A program made the position numbers and the translations under genes. From Roseinatronobacter domitianus (GTDB lineage: Bacteria > Pseudomonadota > Alphaproteobacteria > Rhodobacterales > Rhodobacteraceae): a stretch of DNA of 64,000 nt. The stretch spans positions 124,001 to 188,000 of the forward strand of contig NZ_JALZWP010000007.1 of NCBI RefSeq assembly GCF_023336755.1. The letters are read 5' to 3'. Below are positions 18,740-30,578 of the stretch, in pieces (within the stretch, counting starts at the first letter, position 1; the number at the start of each line of letters is the position of its first letter). The notes beneath the pieces are model-generated. The model worked only from the letters and a program-made list of their open reading frames with translations, did no database searches and was not told the origin of the DNA.

Positions 18740-20151
18740 CGCTTTGGAGCGCCGCTGACGCTGCCGCAGCCACCGGCGGTCAGGCCACCCAAGATTGGCA
18801 GGCAACCGGCATCTCCATCGATACACGCAGCCTGCAACCCGGTGATCTGTTCGTGGCGTTGTCGGCGGCGCGGGATGGACACGACTTTGTCGCCGATGCA
18901 ATGGCCAAAGGTGCGGCTGCCGCGCTCGTATCGCATCGCCCGGAGGGTGTTGCACAGACGGCGCCACTGCTCGTGGTTCCGGATGTGCTGGAGGCCCTGC
19001 GCGCGCTGGGGGCCGCCGGCCGGGCGCGCTCGCGCGCGAAGGTCATCGGGATCACCGGGTCCGTGGGTAAGACCTCGACCAAGGACATGGCGCGCGAAAT
19101 GCTGGTCGAATTCGGCAAGGTTCATGCTGCGGAGGCCAGCTTCAACAACCATTGGGGCGTGCCGATCACGCTGGCGCGCCTACCGCAGGACGCTGATTTC
19201 GCTGTGGTCGAAATGGGGATGAGCAATGCTGGCGAAATTGCACCCTTAACCACGCTTGCGCGCCCGAATGTTGCAATAGTGACAGCGATTGCCCCTGCAC
19301 ACCTTGAATCCTTGGGTTCCTTGGAGGCAATTGCGCAGGAAAAGGCAAGTATCTTTGCCGGGCTGGAACCCGGTGGCACTGCCATTTACCCCGCTGAGCT
19401 GCCCACCAGCCCGATCCTTGACGCGGCCGCACGCGCACACGCCACGGCATGCCTTCCCTTTGGCAAAGGGGAATGGCCCCTGCATCTGCATGATGTTCGG
19501 CAAACCGATACTGCGCTTGTGCTGCGGGCCAAAGTAGGGCGGATGGCACTGGCGGTCCGTTTGGTCAATTCCGGCGCCCATGCCGCAAGCAATGCGCTGG
19601 CTTGTCTGGGTGTGGCGCAGGCGCTGGGTCTGGATCTGGCCCGCGCGGCCTTTGCGCTGGGGCGCTGGCAACCACCCGCGGGGCGCGGCCTGCGTCAGAC
19701 AATCTTGCTGGATCCGGTCGAAGAGGCCAGCTTCACCCTGATCGACGACGCCTTTAATGCGAATCCAGCCTCTATGACCGCGGCGCTGGCGCTGTTGGCC
19801 CAGACCAAGCCCGGACCGGGGGGGCGCCGTGTTGCAATTCTTGGCGACATGCTGGAACTTGGCCCAGAGGAAAGCGCTATGCACGCCGCCCTCGCGCAAG
19901 AGCCGGCTATGTCCGATATTCGCGTGGTGCATTGCGTCGGCGCGCGGATGGCCGCGCTGCATGCGGCGTTGCCGCTGCGCCAGCGTGGGCGGCGCGTGGC
20001 CGCGGCCGATGCGCTTTTTGACCACGTCCACAGCCTCGTTGCCCCCGGTGACGTGGTGCTGGTGAAAGGGTCCAAAGGCAGCCAAGTTTCCCGCATCGTC
20101 GATGCATTACGCAGCCTCGACACTGCTTCTATCCAGACAAAGGGCTTGTAA
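18736..20151 (+). CDS. murF: UDP-MurNAc-tripeptide-D-Ala-D-Ala ligase
   Basis: Completes the UDP-MurNAc-pentapeptide. It has 471 residues with the P-loop [14 protein letters not shown] near 105, the [12 protein letters not shown] region and the [16 protein letters not shown] motif typical of MurF in the C-terminal half. It is coupled to murE (ATGA) and touches mraY (the last A of the stop is the first base of the mraY ATG). Confidence 0.96.
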   Translation: MTLWSAADAAAATGGQATQDWQATGISIDTRSLQPGDLFVALSAARDGHDFVADAMAKGAAAALVSHRPEGVAQTAPLLVVPDVLEALRALGAAGRARSRAKVIGITGSVGKTSTKDMAREMLVEFGKVHAAEASFNNHWGVPITLARLPQDADFAVVEMGMSNAGEIAPLTTLARPNVAIVTAIAPAHLESLGSLEAIAQEKASIFAGLEPGGTAIYPAELPTSPILDAAARAHATACLPFGKGEWPLHLHDVRQTDTALVLRAKVGRMALAVRLVNSGAHAASNALACLGVAQALGLDLARAAFALGRWQPPAGRGLRQTILLDPVEEASFTLIDDAFNANPASMTAALALLAQTKPGPGGRRVAILGDMLELGPEESAMHAALAQEPAMSDIRVVHCVGARMAALHAALPLRQRGRRVAAADALFDHVHSLVAPGDVVLVKGSKGSQVSRIVDALRSLDTASIQTKGL

Positions 20152-21236
20152 TGTTATTCTGGTTGACCGAGTTCGCCGATACCCTGCCGGGGTTTAACCT
20201 GTTTCGGTATATCACCTTTCGGGCTGGGGCTGCATTCTTCACAGCCCTTATTTTCGGCTTCTTCTTCGGGCGACCGTTGATTAACCTACTCAAGCGCCGT
20301 CAGTCCAACGGTCAGCCAATCCGCGATGATGGGCCAGAGAGCCACCTGCTGACCAAGACCGGCACGCCCACGATGGGTGGCCTGCTGATCTTGTCTGCGC
20401 TTACCGTCTCGACGCTTCTCTGGGCGCGGCTTGATAATCCGTATGTCTGGATCGTGTTGCTTGTGACCATCGGCTTTGGTCTGATCGGCTTTGCCGATGA
20501 CCTTGCCAAGGTGTCAAAGGGCAATGTCAAAGGCGTGCCGGGACGTGTGCGCTTGGCCTTGGGCACCTTGATTGGCGTTCTGGCCAGCGCGGCGGCAATG
20601 TATGTCCATCCGACCGAATTGCAGGGGCAGCTTGCGGTTCCGGTGTTTTCCGATGTGCTCATTACCTTGGGATGGTTCTTTATCCCGGTCGGCGCCTTTG
20701 TCATTGTCGGGGCGGCCAATTCGGTCAACCTGACCGATGGGCTCGACGGGTTGGCGATCATGCCGGTTATGATCGCGGGCGCGACCTTGGGGGTGATCGC
20801 CTATGCCGTGGGCCGGGTCGATTTTACCGCCTATCTGGATGTGCATTACGTTCCCGGCGTGGGCGAACTCTTGATCTTCACCGCGGCTTTGGCGGGGGGT
20901 GGCCTGGGGTTTCTGTGGTATAATGCCCCCCCTGCCGCTGTCTTTATGGGGGATACGGGCAGCCTTGCGCTGGGCGGTGCCCTTGGCGCGATTGCCGTCT
21001 CCATCAAGCATGAAATCGTGCTGGGCATCGTCGGCGGTATCTTCGTGGTCGAAACGCTCTCGGTTATCATCCAGGTGCTCTACTACAAAAAAACCGGAAA
21101 GCGCGTGTTCCTGATGGCCCCGATCCACCACCATTTTGAGAAAAAGGGCTGGGCAGAGCCACAAATCGTGATCCGCTTCTGGATCATCGCCTTGGTGCTG
21201 GCGCTCATCGGGCTTGCCACGCTCAAGGTTCGCTAA
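20151..21236 (+). CDS. mraY: phospho-MurNAc-pentapeptide translocase
   Basis: Integral membrane enzyme that makes lipid I from UDP-MurNAc-pentapeptide and undecaprenyl phosphate. It has 361 residues and about ten membrane helices. Catalytic and family motifs are present: [13 protein letters not shown] (Asp pair), [13 protein letters not shown], and the C-terminal [11 protein letters not shown]. It overlaps the murF stop by one base. The next gene, murD, is separated by 132 bp that hold an intergenic repeat. Confidence 0.97.
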   Translation: MLFWLTEFADTLPGFNLFRYITFRAGAAFFTALIFGFFFGRPLINLLKRRQSNGQPIRDDGPESHLLTKTGTPTMGGLLILSALTVSTLLWARLDNPYVWIVLLVTIGFGLIGFADDLAKVSKGNVKGVPGRVRLALGTLIGVLASAAAMYVHPTELQGQLAVPVFSDVLITLGWFFIPVGAFVIVGAANSVNLTDGLDGLAIMPVMIAGATLGVIAYAVGRVDFTAYLDVHYVPGVGELLIFTAALAGGGLGFLWYNAPPAAVFMGDTGSLALGGALGAIAVSIKHEIVLGIVGGIFVVETLSVIIQVLYYKKTGKRVFLMAPIHHHFEKKGWAEPQIVIRFWIIALVLALIGLATLKVR

Positions 21237-21250
21237 GCATCACCTTGCAC

Positions 21251-21320
21251 CTTCATCTTGCTGCAAATACTCTGGGGGAGTGTTGACCCGTCAGGGTCGA
21301 CACGGGGGCAAAGCCCCCTG
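21251..21320 (+). repeat. Rhodobacterales-type intergenic palindromic repeat, copy 1
   Basis: TTCATCTTG, CAAATA, TGGGGGAGT and GGGGGCAAAGCCCCC occur in order, with a central 10-bp stem at 21280-21303 (GTGTTGACCC against GGGTCGACAC, one G-T mismatch). The second copy is at 33899-33957, in the opposite orientation. A further GGGGCGCAGCCCC hairpin follows at about 21333-21346. Confidence 0.8.
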
Positions 21321-21368
21321 AAGAAATGGCGTAGGGGCGCAGCCCCTTCCGGTTGAAAGGCTCTGCAT

Positions 21369-22775
21369 ATGATCCCGGTCCAAGGCTATGAGGGGCGCGC
21401 GGTCGCCGTATTGGGCTTGGGCCGTTCGGGTCTTGCGACATGCCGTGCGCTTGCAGCGGGCGGCGCCGTGCCGCTGGCTTGGGATGACAGCCCCGAGTCG
21501 CGGGCACGCGCAGAGGCAGAGGGCATTGCGCTGCACGATCTTGCGCGGGCCGACTGGTCGCAGATCGCAGCACTTGTCACCAGCCCCGGCATTCCGCATC
21601 TTTACCCGGCGCCAAACCGTCATCTTGCGGCGGCCCTTGCAGCGGGGGTGCCTGTGGATAATGACATTGGCCTGTTTTTCCGCAGCTTTGCCACCGCGCA
21701 GACGATAGAGATGGACCAGCCCCCCAAGGTGGTCGCTGTGACCGGGTCCAATGGAAAATCCACCACCACCGCGCTGATCCACCATATTCTGACCGCCATG
21801 GGGCGGCCCAGCCAGATGGCGGGTAATATCGGCACCGGGGTTTTGTCCATCGACCCGCCGCAAGAGGGAGAGGTGATCGTGCTGGAACTGTCCAGCTACC
21901 AGACCGAACTTGCCCGTGCCCTGACGCCCGATATCGCCGTCTTTACCAATCTCTCGCCCGATCATCTGGATCGGCATGGCGGTATGGGGGGCTATTTCGC
22001 AGCCAAGCGGCGTTTGTTCGCCGAGGGCGGGCCCGACCGTGCCATCATTGGCGTGGATGAGATTGAGGGGCTGTTCATGGCGGGGCAGCTTGCCGAAGCC
22101 GCAGAGGATGGGCGCGTCATCCGCATCTCGTCTGGTCAAAAGCTGGCTGGGCCGGGCTGGAACATCTTTGCGCGCAAAGGGTTTTTGGCCGAATACCGGG
22201 CCGGGCGGCAGGTCGCCTCTATCGATCTGCGCGCCATGCCGGGACTGCCGGGGGCGCATAACCACCAGAATGCCTGCGCGGCTTATGCGGTCGCCCGCAG
22301 TCTTGGCGCTGCCCCGCGTCTGGTAGAGGATGCGATGGCCAGTTTCACGGGCCTGCCGCATCGCAGCCAGTTGGTCGCTGAAGCGGGCGGTGTGCGTTAC
22401 ATCAACGATTCCAAGGCCACGAATGCCGATAGCGCCGGTAAAGCCTTGCAGGCGTTCGACCATATTCGTTGGCTCGCCGGTGGGCTTGGCAAGGATGGCG
22501 GCATCGCATCGCTTGCGCCGTATCTGGACCGGGTCGCCAAGGCCTATCTGTTCGGCCATTCGGCCCGCGACTTTGCCTTGCAACTGGGCGAGCACCCGCA
22601 TGAGATTTTCGACACGCTGGAACAGGCGACCGCCAGCGCCATAGCCGAAGCCCGGTCCGGCGATACTGTGCTGTTGGCCCCGGCCGCGGCCAGTTTCGAC
22701 CAGTTCCCGGATTTTGAGGCGCGCGGCGAGGCCTTTATCGCGGCCGTTCAGGCAGGGCATGCCACGCATGAATGA
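21369..22775 (+). CDS. murD: UDP-MurNAc-L-alanine-D-glutamate ligase
   Basis: Adds D-Glu to UDP-MurNAc-L-Ala in the cytosol. It has 468 residues: N-terminal nucleotide-binding [16 protein letters not shown], the ATP motif [16 protein letters not shown] near 127, [10 protein letters not shown], and the C-terminal [17 protein letters not shown]. It is the last cell-wall gene of this run. ftsW and murG, which usually come next in the cluster, are absent. Its stop overlaps the start of rarD. Confidence 0.96.
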   Translation: MIPVQGYEGRAVAVLGLGRSGLATCRALAAGGAVPLAWDDSPESRARAEAEGIALHDLARADWSQIAALVTSPGIPHLYPAPNRHLAAALAAGVPVDNDIGLFFRSFATAQTIEMDQPPKVVAVTGSNGKSTTTALIHHILTAMGRPSQMAGNIGTGVLSIDPPQEGEVIVLELSSYQTELARALTPDIAVFTNLSPDHLDRHGGMGGYFAAKRRLFAEGGPDRAIIGVDEIEGLFMAGQLAEAAEDGRVIRISSGQKLAGPGWNIFARKGFLAEYRAGRQVASIDLRAMPGLPGAHNHQNACAAYAVARSLGAAPRLVEDAMASFTGLPHRSQLVAEAGGVRYINDSKATNADSAGKALQAFDHIRWLAGGLGKDGGIASLAPYLDRVAKAYLFGHSARDFALQLGEHPHEIFDTLEQATASAIAEARSGDTVLLAPAAASFDQFPDFEARGEAFIAAVQAGHATHE

Positions 22776-23655
22776 AGACACCCCGCGCGGCTTTGCCTTC
22801 GCGATTGCCGCGTTTGCCATCTGGGGTATGCTGCCCTTCTATTTCCGCGCGCTAGAGCATGTTCCCACGCCCGAAGTGGTGGCACATCGTGTGATCTGGG
22901 CGTTGCCTGTCGCCTTGGGCTGGTTGTTCTGGCTGGGCCGCACGGCAGATTTGCGGCTGGCAATCCGCACCCCGCTTATGTTGGGCATGGCCGTGGTCAC
23001 GGCGACCCTGATTTCGATCAACTGGGGGTCTTATGTCTGGCTCATCCAATCGGGTCAGGCGATGCAAGCGGCGCTGGGTTACTATATTAACCCCATCTTC
23101 AGTATCTTTCTGGGGGCGACTTTCCTGGGCGAACGGCTAAGTGCGCGGCAATGGGGGGCGGTCGGGTTGGCCTTCGCCGCCGTCGTCGTTCTGACACTTG
23201 AGGCCGGAAGCCTTCCCACCGGTGCGCTGATGATCGTGTTTTCATGGGGCGGATATGCTTATTTCAAACGCGCGCTGCCCATTGGCCCCAATCAGGGCTT
23301 CGCGCTAGAGGCGATGATCCTGCTTCCGATCGCGCTGGCGTTCATGGGGTGGCAGGCTTCGCAGGGCACATTGTTTGCCGCGCAGGCCACTGCGGTGGAT
23401 TGGCTGCTGCTTCTGGGTTGCGGCTTTATCACCGCAGTGCCGCTTATCCTCTATGCCAATGCAGCCAAGGGCTTGCGGCTGTCCACGATTGCGATTTCGG
23501 GCTACGCCATTCCGACCATGATCTTCCTGATCTCGACCCTCGCATTCCGCGAACCCTTCGACGGGGCGCGGCTAATTGCCTTCCCCATGATCTGGGGCGC
23601 GATGGCGCTCTATATCTGGGAAGTGCTGCGCAAGCGGCGCGCGGCGCGGGCTTGA
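22768..23655 (+). CDS. rarD: EamA-family transporter RarD
   Basis: Ten-helix membrane protein of the drug/metabolite transporter superfamily, 295 residues from ATG 22768, which lies in the ATGAATGA overlap with the murD stop. The family N-terminus [19 protein letters not shown] and the middle block [20 protein letters not shown] are typical of RarD. E. coli RarD is linked by phenotype to chloramphenicol sensitivity, but its substrate is unknown. Coupling to murD suggests it rides on the dcw transcript. Confidence 0.9.
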   Translation: MNEDTPRGFAFAIAAFAIWGMLPFYFRALEHVPTPEVVAHRVIWALPVALGWLFWLGRTADLRLAIRTPLMLGMAVVTATLISINWGSYVWLIQSGQAMQAALGYYINPIFSIFLGATFLGERLSARQWGAVGLAFAAVVVLTLEAGSLPTGALMIVFSWGGYAYFKRALPIGPNQGFALEAMILLPIALAFMGWQASQGTLFAAQATAVDWLLLLGCGFITAVPLILYANAAKGLRLSTIAISGYAIPTMIFLISTLAFREPFDGARLIAFPMIWGAMALYIWEVLRKRRAARA

Positions 23656-23686
23656 CGGCAGCGCCTGCTCTGTCACGCTGCCGAGG

Positions 23687-24118
23687 ATGACCAAGATGAC
23701 GCTGATAGCCCTGATCGTAATGGCCGCGGCATGGTATTCGATTACCCGTGCGCCATTTTACCTGCCGCCGAAAGATGCGGCCACGCCCGCGCCGCCTGAC
23801 GGCCCGGCGCATGTGTTCGGCTTTGCCACGCTGACCAATCCTTTGGTGCGGCTGGTGGTCATTGGTCGCTGGGTGCCAAGCCATCCGGCGCAATTGCGCG
23901 GTTGGCAGCGCGGGGCAGGGCGCGACATTGTCGAAGGACCGGATACGCTTTTGAACGGCGTCGTGTTCCGTATTACCCCGGCAGAGATGCGCCGCCTTGA
24001 CCGTTACGAGCGGACCGGGCGCAAATACCGCCGCGACCTGATGGTGCTGGAGGGCGGGCAAAGCGCATGGGTCTACCGCCTGATCGGCGCGCGCGGCTTG
24101 GACGCGGTCGAGGATTGA
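23687..24118 (+). CDS. gamma-glutamylcyclotransferase-like (AIG2-fold) protein
   Basis: A 143-residue protein with an N-terminal hydrophobic stretch (about 5-22), so it may be membrane-anchored or exported. The rest follows the GGCT/AIG2 fold: HVFGFATLTNPLVR at the start of the fold, QLRGWQRG, LLNGVVFRITPAEMRRLDRYE with the likely catalytic acidic region, then a C-terminal WVYRL strand. Enzymes of this fold cleave gamma-glutamyl amides to 5-oxoproline. It sits 5 bp before an amidoligase-like gene, a pairing in which one enzyme could make and the other break gamma-glutamyl bonds. The substrate is unknown. Confidence 0.75.
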   Translation: MTKMTLIALIVMAAAWYSITRAPFYLPPKDAATPAPPDGPAHVFGFATLTNPLVRLVVIGRWVPSHPAQLRGWQRGAGRDIVEGPDTLLNGVVFRITPAEMRRLDRYERTGRKYRRDLMVLEGGQSAWVYRLIGARGLDAVED

Positions 24119-24123
24119 GTGAC

Positions 24124-25083
24124 ATGGATGAATTGCATAATGCTTTGCCCCGTGACCGCTTCCTGCCCTTGCCGGACCATAATGGGCGGTCAAGTGCAGA
24201 CCGTCTGACTGGCATAGAGGTTGAATTCGCGGGGCTGACCCCGGAACAGGCCGCAGAGATTGTCCGGGCCAAATGGGGTGGCACCGTCAGCCGCGAAGGG
24301 CCGCGCGATCTGGTTGTCAGCGGCGGGCGCTTTGGCAAGGTCAAGGTGGAACTGGACATCACCCTCAAGAACGCTTGGGTCGAGGATGTCGCCGCCGACA
24401 TCCTGGGCGATCTTGTGCCGGTCGAAATTGTGACCGCGCCGCTCGCGTATCAGGATCTGCCGCAGATCGAGGCGCTTCTGGTGACGCTGGCAAAAGCTGG
24501 CGCAAAGGGCTCGGGCGCGCATTTTACATATGGGTTCGGGGTGCATCTGAACCCCGAACGCCCTGATGACAGCGCGACCATAGCCATTGCCCGCGCCTAT
24601 GCGCTGCTGGAGGACTGGTTGCGCGCGGCAGAACCTTTGGACGCCGCGCGCTGGGTCATGCCATTTGTAGACCCTTGGCCGCGCGCGTTGGTCGATGCGC
24701 TTGCCCGTGCAGAGACCTGGTCATTGGCGGATCTGGGCCGGACCTATGCAGAGCGGGCTCCGTCTCGGGGTTATGGTCTGGACCTGTTGCCGCTGTTGGA
24801 AGATGCGTGCCCCGACACCCTGACGGCTGTGCCGCCCGACCAGTTGAAAGGCGGCCGGCCGACCTTCCACTATCGCTTGCCAGAGACGCGGCTGGATGAG
24901 GCAGACTGGTCGCTGGCCTATGAGTGGAACCGCTGGTGGGTGGTGGAAACGGTCGCCGCCGATGCCGATCTGCTGGCCGCCTTGGCGCAGGATTGGCAGG
25001 ACTACCGCGCCGCGCTGACGACGATGCGGGGGGATTGGTTGGAACGGGTGACCAACCGACTTGACCTTGCGGCAACTCCATGA
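24124..25083 (+). CDS. amidoligase-family enzyme (glutamine synthetase-like fold)
   Basis: A 319-residue cytosolic protein from ATG 24124. The N-terminal half carries the amidoligase signature: LTGIEVEFAGLTPEQAAEI (metal-binding Glu pair), VELDITLK, PVEIVTAPL and a GAHFTYGFGVHLNP block with the histidines expected of this COG/PF12224-type family. Such enzymes are predicted to form amide bonds using ATP and are found next to GGCT-like and glutamine amidotransferase genes. Here only the GGCT partner is present; the usual amidotransferase neighbour is not seen and a low-GC interval begins right after the stop. The reaction is inferred from the family. Confidence 0.8.
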   Translation: MDELHNALPRDRFLPLPDHNGRSSADRLTGIEVEFAGLTPEQAAEIVRAKWGGTVSREGPRDLVVSGGRFGKVKVELDITLKNAWVEDVAADILGDLVPVEIVTAPLAYQDLPQIEALLVTLAKAGAKGSGAHFTYGFGVHLNPERPDDSATIAIARAYALLEDWLRAAEPLDAARWVMPFVDPWPRALVDALARAETWSLADLGRTYAERAPSRGYGLDLLPLLEDACPDTLTAVPPDQLKGGRPTFHYRLPETRLDEADWSLAYEWNRWWVVETVAADADLLAALAQDWQDYRAALTTMRGDWLERVTNRLDLAATP

Positions 25084-25278
25084 CGCGCTTAGACTAAACG
25101 CAACCCAAGTTTAATTCGTCAATCAGTGTGTGACCTGAGCCCTCAGACTGGAAGACCCGGCGGGATCAATAATTTAAAAGCATTAGCATAAAATGAAGGG
25201 TTACATCGACAGCTACAAAACTCACAACATTCGCAGAAGTTGCTCGTAAAGCCTCAACGTCAAACTTTTACAATCCCG
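25084..25278. other. AT-rich interval with no recognisable content
   Basis: These 195 bases after the amidoligase gene are clearly lower in GC than their flanks. I see no gene, tRNA, clear terminator or repeat in them. They belong to the same compositional islet as the two unrecognised genes that follow. Confidence 0.6.
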
Positions 25279-25677
25279 CTAATATTTTTCAGAGGGCATA
25301 TCCTCAATCAATGCTCTGTTATACCAGTCTATTATTCTTATTCTCAACTCTCCGGCAAGCTGACCCGGAACATGCTGCAATTCCACGAATAGACTGAGCA
25401 GAGCAGCGCCGCTGGCACCATAAGGCGCTGTGCTGTAGCCCAGCTTTGCGGTTTGCATTAGTTCCTTCCTCACCTTACCAGCAAAATTCTCTGACCATTC
25501 GTCTATAGGCCCATGTTCATCTTCAAAGTCGTTTTTGGCAAAATCGAAAGCTGACAAGCACTCGTATCGTTCGTAGATACCCCAACGAGTGTATCGATTT
25601 AAAATGTCCATAATCTCTTTTTGAAGAGCGGATGCGCGGGCCTCTCGCCAGCGTGACGCGATCCCTTTAAACAACAC
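25279..25677 (-). CDS. unrecognised 132-residue protein in a low-GC islet
   Basis: Starts at GTG 25677 within the last 11 bases of the preceding small gene, so the two are translationally linked. It is mostly alpha-helical and amphipathic (ASALQKEIMDILNRYTRW, then KVRKELMQTAKLGYS, then LAGELRIRIIDWYN), without signal peptide or membrane segment. Codon use is more AT-rich than in neighbours, suggesting acquisition. I recognise no family and see no catalytic motif. Confidence 0.55.
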   Translation of the reverse strand: MLFKGIASRWREARASALQKEIMDILNRYTRWGIYERYECLSAFDFAKNDFEDEHGPIDEWSENFAGKVRKELMQTAKLGYSTAPYGASGAALLSLFVELQHVPGQLAGELRIRIIDWYNRALIEDMPSEKY

Positions 25678-25876
25678 CGTCGTCCCCGAACAAAGGTTTA
25701 GTCCGCTGCTCGTGCACAGCCTTTTTCATTTTATCAGCGACCCTGTCGAGGTCGGCCTTAAGAGCCGCTATGTTGGCTTCAATTTCTCCGTCAGACAGAC
25801 AAGCTGGATGTAGCGGTTCACGTATAGCGACTACACGGGCACCGCTGATATCTATTTCAAAATCAAATGACCTCAT
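25667..25876 (-). CDS. unrecognised 69-residue protein downstream of rpoD
   Basis: The ATG at 25876 has AGGGG five to six bases upstream and was preferred over an in-frame start further upstream, which would leave almost no gap to rpoD. The N-terminus is strand-like (FDFEIDISGARVVAIREP) and the rest is a charged helix (IEANIAALKADLDRVADKM). It begins 27 bp after the rpoD stop on the same strand with no terminator in between, so it is probably on the rpoD transcript. It overlaps the next gene by 11 bp. No family is recognised. Confidence 0.55.
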   Translation of the reverse strand: MRSFDFEIDISGARVVAIREPLHPACLSDGEIEANIAALKADLDRVADKMKKAVHEQRTKPLFGDDGVV

Positions 25877-25903
25877 GTTTTTCCCCTGCGCCATCAACGA
25901 TAT

Positions 25904-27895
<1,992 letters not shown>

Positions 27896-28054
27896 GGACG
27901 CTCCCAGAAAAAATGCGCGTATACCCTAACTGATTCGGGCGAATCAGCGGGCAGGCGGAATGCGGCTTGTTACGATGTAGGCGCAGATTGCCGGATTTTC
28001 CAGTTGTCAGATGCAGAATTGATGAGCCAACCTCTCGGTTTCGTTACGAATCGG

Positions 28055-29938
28055 TCATTTTTTCGGTTTGATCCAGATTTGTGATTCGATGAGTCGCTGC
28101 AATTCGCCCGACAAAGCGGCCCGGTCTTCGCCCAGATCGGTCGAATCGTTCAGCCGAGAGCGCTCTGATTCGTTGCGCGCGGCACTGGCGCGGGCCAAGC
28201 GATAGGTCACGCTTTCATCGGCCAGATCTTCCATATCTTCGACCACTTCGCGCAATTCGGCATCCAGCCCCCCGCGCGCGAAATGCTTGGCAAATTCGTC
28301 GCGCAGGCACAGTCTCGCAAAATCTGCATTCGCGCTGCGCACGGGCGGCGCGATTGCGATATGCGGCAATTCCAGAAGCGCGGCGGCGTCTTCAGCTTGG
28401 GGCGTGTCACCTGCCAGAAGCGCGGTGCACAGGCGGGCAAGGGCCGGGTCCGGAAAGGTCAGCCGGTCAAGATCATCCTCGAACTCTGGCACCAGCGCAG
28501 AATGACGCAGCAGGGTTGCAAGGATCAGTTCCTCGCGCATGGCCTCTGCTATCGCGTCATTTGGGGCGCTGGCCAGCCGCGTGCTGCGCGTGGCGGATAG
28601 CGGTTTGACGACGGGTATGGCGCGGCCCCCCCGTGTGGACCATGCTTGCCGAGCAGGGCGCAGGAATTCGGCACGCAAGCGTTTGATCTCATCGGTGTAA
28701 TGCCCGCGCAGCCCCGGTTCGGCGATCTTGGCCAAGGCCGCGCGCAGCCGCCGGTCCAGCGCCGCGCGCCGCTCAGGGCTGTCAAAAACTTGGCCTTCGG
28801 TCTCGCGCTGCCACAAAAGCTGCACCAAGGGCACCGCGCCCTCTGTCAGCTTGGTCATGGCGGCGGCACCACCCTGGCGCAAAATGTCGTCCGGGTCCAT
28901 CTTTTCGGGCAGCAGGCAGAAGCGCAGCGATTGATCCGGCCCCAGCAGCGGCAAAGCAAGGTCGATCAGCCGGAACCCCGCGCGCAGTCCCGCCGCGTCG
29001 CCATCGAGCGCGATGATCGGTTCGGGCGACACGCGCCACATAAGCCGCAGCTGGTCTTCCGTTATCGCGGTGCCAAGGGGGGCTACAGCGCCCTCGAACC
29101 CGGCCTCGCTCAGCGCGATCACGTCCATATAGCCCTCTGCTACAATAAGCGGTTTGCCCTTGCCGCAAGCACTGCGTGCAGGGCCAAGATTATACAGCGC
29201 ACGGCCCTTGTCGAACAAAGGCGTTTCTGGCGAGTTCAGATACTTGGCGCGCGCATTTGCACTAAGCGCGCGCCCGCCAAAACCGATGCAGCGCCCGCGC
29301 GCGTCGCGAATGGGAAAGATAATGCGCCCGCGCATCCGGTCATAGGGCGCGCCGCCATCATCGGGCTTTGCGCATAGCCCGGCTTCTATGATCTTGTCGC
29401 CCGCAATGCCCGCACCGGTCAACGCATCCCACAGGGCTTGGCGCGCATCGGGGGCATAGCCAATCTCGAACCGGTCAAGCGCGGATTGCGCCAGCGCACG
29501 ACCTTTCAGGTAATCGCGCGCGCCTGCCGCCGCCCCGGTGTTGAGCTGCATTCGAAAGAATCGCACGGCGGCTTCCGTGACCTCTGCCAGTTCTGACAAC
29601 CGGTCGGCCTTTTCCGCCGCGCGCGGGTCGCGTTCGGGCATGGGCAAACCGGCCTCACGGGCCAATGTTTCCACCGCCTCCATGAAGGACATGTTCTCGG
29701 TCTCGCGCAGGAAGGTCAGCGAATCGCCCTTCGCATGGCAGCCAAAGCAGTAATAAAACCCTTTGCGATCATCGACATGGAATGACGCAGACTTTTCCTG
29801 ATGAAACGGGCAGGGCGCCCAGAAATCGCCCTTGGCCTGATTCGACTTGCGCATGTCCCATGTGACCTTGCGCCCGACCACGGACGAGATCGAGACACGG
29901 TTGCGCAGTTCATCCAGAAAACCGGGGGGCAGACTCAT
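28055..29938 (-). CDS. dnaG: DNA primase
   Basis: Makes RNA primers for replication. It has 627 residues. The N-terminal CHC2 zinc finger is intact (CPFHQEKSASF and FYYCFGCHAKG). The catalytic Toprim domain shows PLIVAEGYMDVIAL and IIALDGDAAGLRAG with the expected acidic residues. The C-terminal helicase-binding part is present but not strongly conserved. It precedes rpoD on the same strand, the usual alphaproteobacterial macromolecular-synthesis arrangement without rpsU, and is divergent from msrB. Confidence 0.97.
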   Translation of the reverse strand: MSLPPGFLDELRNRVSISSVVGRKVTWDMRKSNQAKGDFWAPCPFHQEKSASFHVDDRKGFYYCFGCHAKGDSLTFLRETENMSFMEAVETLAREAGLPMPERDPRAAEKADRLSELAEVTEAAVRFFRMQLNTGAAAGARDYLKGRALAQSALDRFEIGYAPDARQALWDALTGAGIAGDKIIEAGLCAKPDDGGAPYDRMRGRIIFPIRDARGRCIGFGGRALSANARAKYLNSPETPLFDKGRALYNLGPARSACGKGKPLIVAEGYMDVIALSEAGFEGAVAPLGTAITEDQLRLMWRVSPEPIIALDGDAAGLRAGFRLIDLALPLLGPDQSLRFCLLPEKMDPDDILRQGGAAAMTKLTEGAVPLVQLLWQRETEGQVFDSPERRAALDRRLRAALAKIAEPGLRGHYTDEIKRLRAEFLRPARQAWSTRGGRAIPVVKPLSATRSTRLASAPNDAIAEAMREELILATLLRHSALVPEFEDDLDRLTFPDPALARLCTALLAGDTPQAEDAAALLELPHIAIAPPVRSANADFARLCLRDEFAKHFARGGLDAELREVVEDMEDLADESVTYRLARASAARNESERSRLNDSTDLGEDRAALSGELQRLIESQIWIKPKK

Positions 29939-30056
29939 GGGTGCAATAATGGCAGATCACGCGGGCTTGTTGAAGCTGTGACGTAATCTTATCCTATATG
30001 TGAAACCAATTGCTTGGTGCCTGCGTAAAGTAGGTAGGTGAACACAGGAGGGTTTC

Positions 30057-30578
30057 ATGGATAGACGCAGATTTCTGGCCGCCACGGGGCTGGCATTTTA
30101 CGGTGCGCGCGCTGTCGCGTCGGAGGGGAATTTCCCCTTCACGCTAACAGAGGTCGAATGGCGCGCCCGTCTGACGCCTGCGCAATTTGCTGTGCTGCGC
30201 CAAGAGGCGACCGAACGCGCTTTCAGCAATGCACTGATGGGCGAGCGTTCCCCGCTGCTGAAAGAGGATCGCGCAGGCACCTATAACTGTGCAGGCTGCG
30301 GGCAGGCGTTGTATCGTTCGGAAACCAAGTTCGACAGTCGCACGGGGTGGCCCAGCTTCTGGCAGGCAATGGATGGGGCGACAGGCACCCGCGCGGATCG
30401 CAGCTTCTTCATGGTTCGGACAGAGGTGCATTGCGCCAATTGTGGCGGGCATCAGGGGCACATCTTCGATGACGGCCCGGCCCCGACCGGAAAGCGCCAC
30501 TGTATCAATGGTTTGGCTATGACATTCACGCCCGATGCGACCGGCGAGGTCGAGGGCGGACCGGTGCCGTCGGCATGA
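30057..30578 (+). CDS. msrB: Tat-exported peptide-methionine (R)-S-oxide reductase
   Basis: Reduces the R epimer of methionine sulfoxide in proteins. It has 173 residues. The N-terminus MDRRRFLAATGLAFYGARA is a twin-arginine signal, so this copy acts in the periplasm. The MsrB fold follows: CAGCG and CANCGGHQGHIF supply the four zinc cysteines, TGWPSFWQ the substrate pocket, and RHCIN the catalytic cysteine. AGGAGG lies before the ATG. It overlaps the terB-like gene by 4 bp. Confidence 0.93.
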   Translation: MDRRRFLAATGLAFYGARAVASEGNFPFTLTEVEWRARLTPAQFAVLRQEATERAFSNALMGERSPLLKEDRAGTYNCAGCGQALYRSETKFDSRTGWPSFWQAMDGATGTRADRSFFMVRTEVHCANCGGHQGHIFDDGPAPTGKRHCINGLAMTFTPDATGEVEGGPVPSA

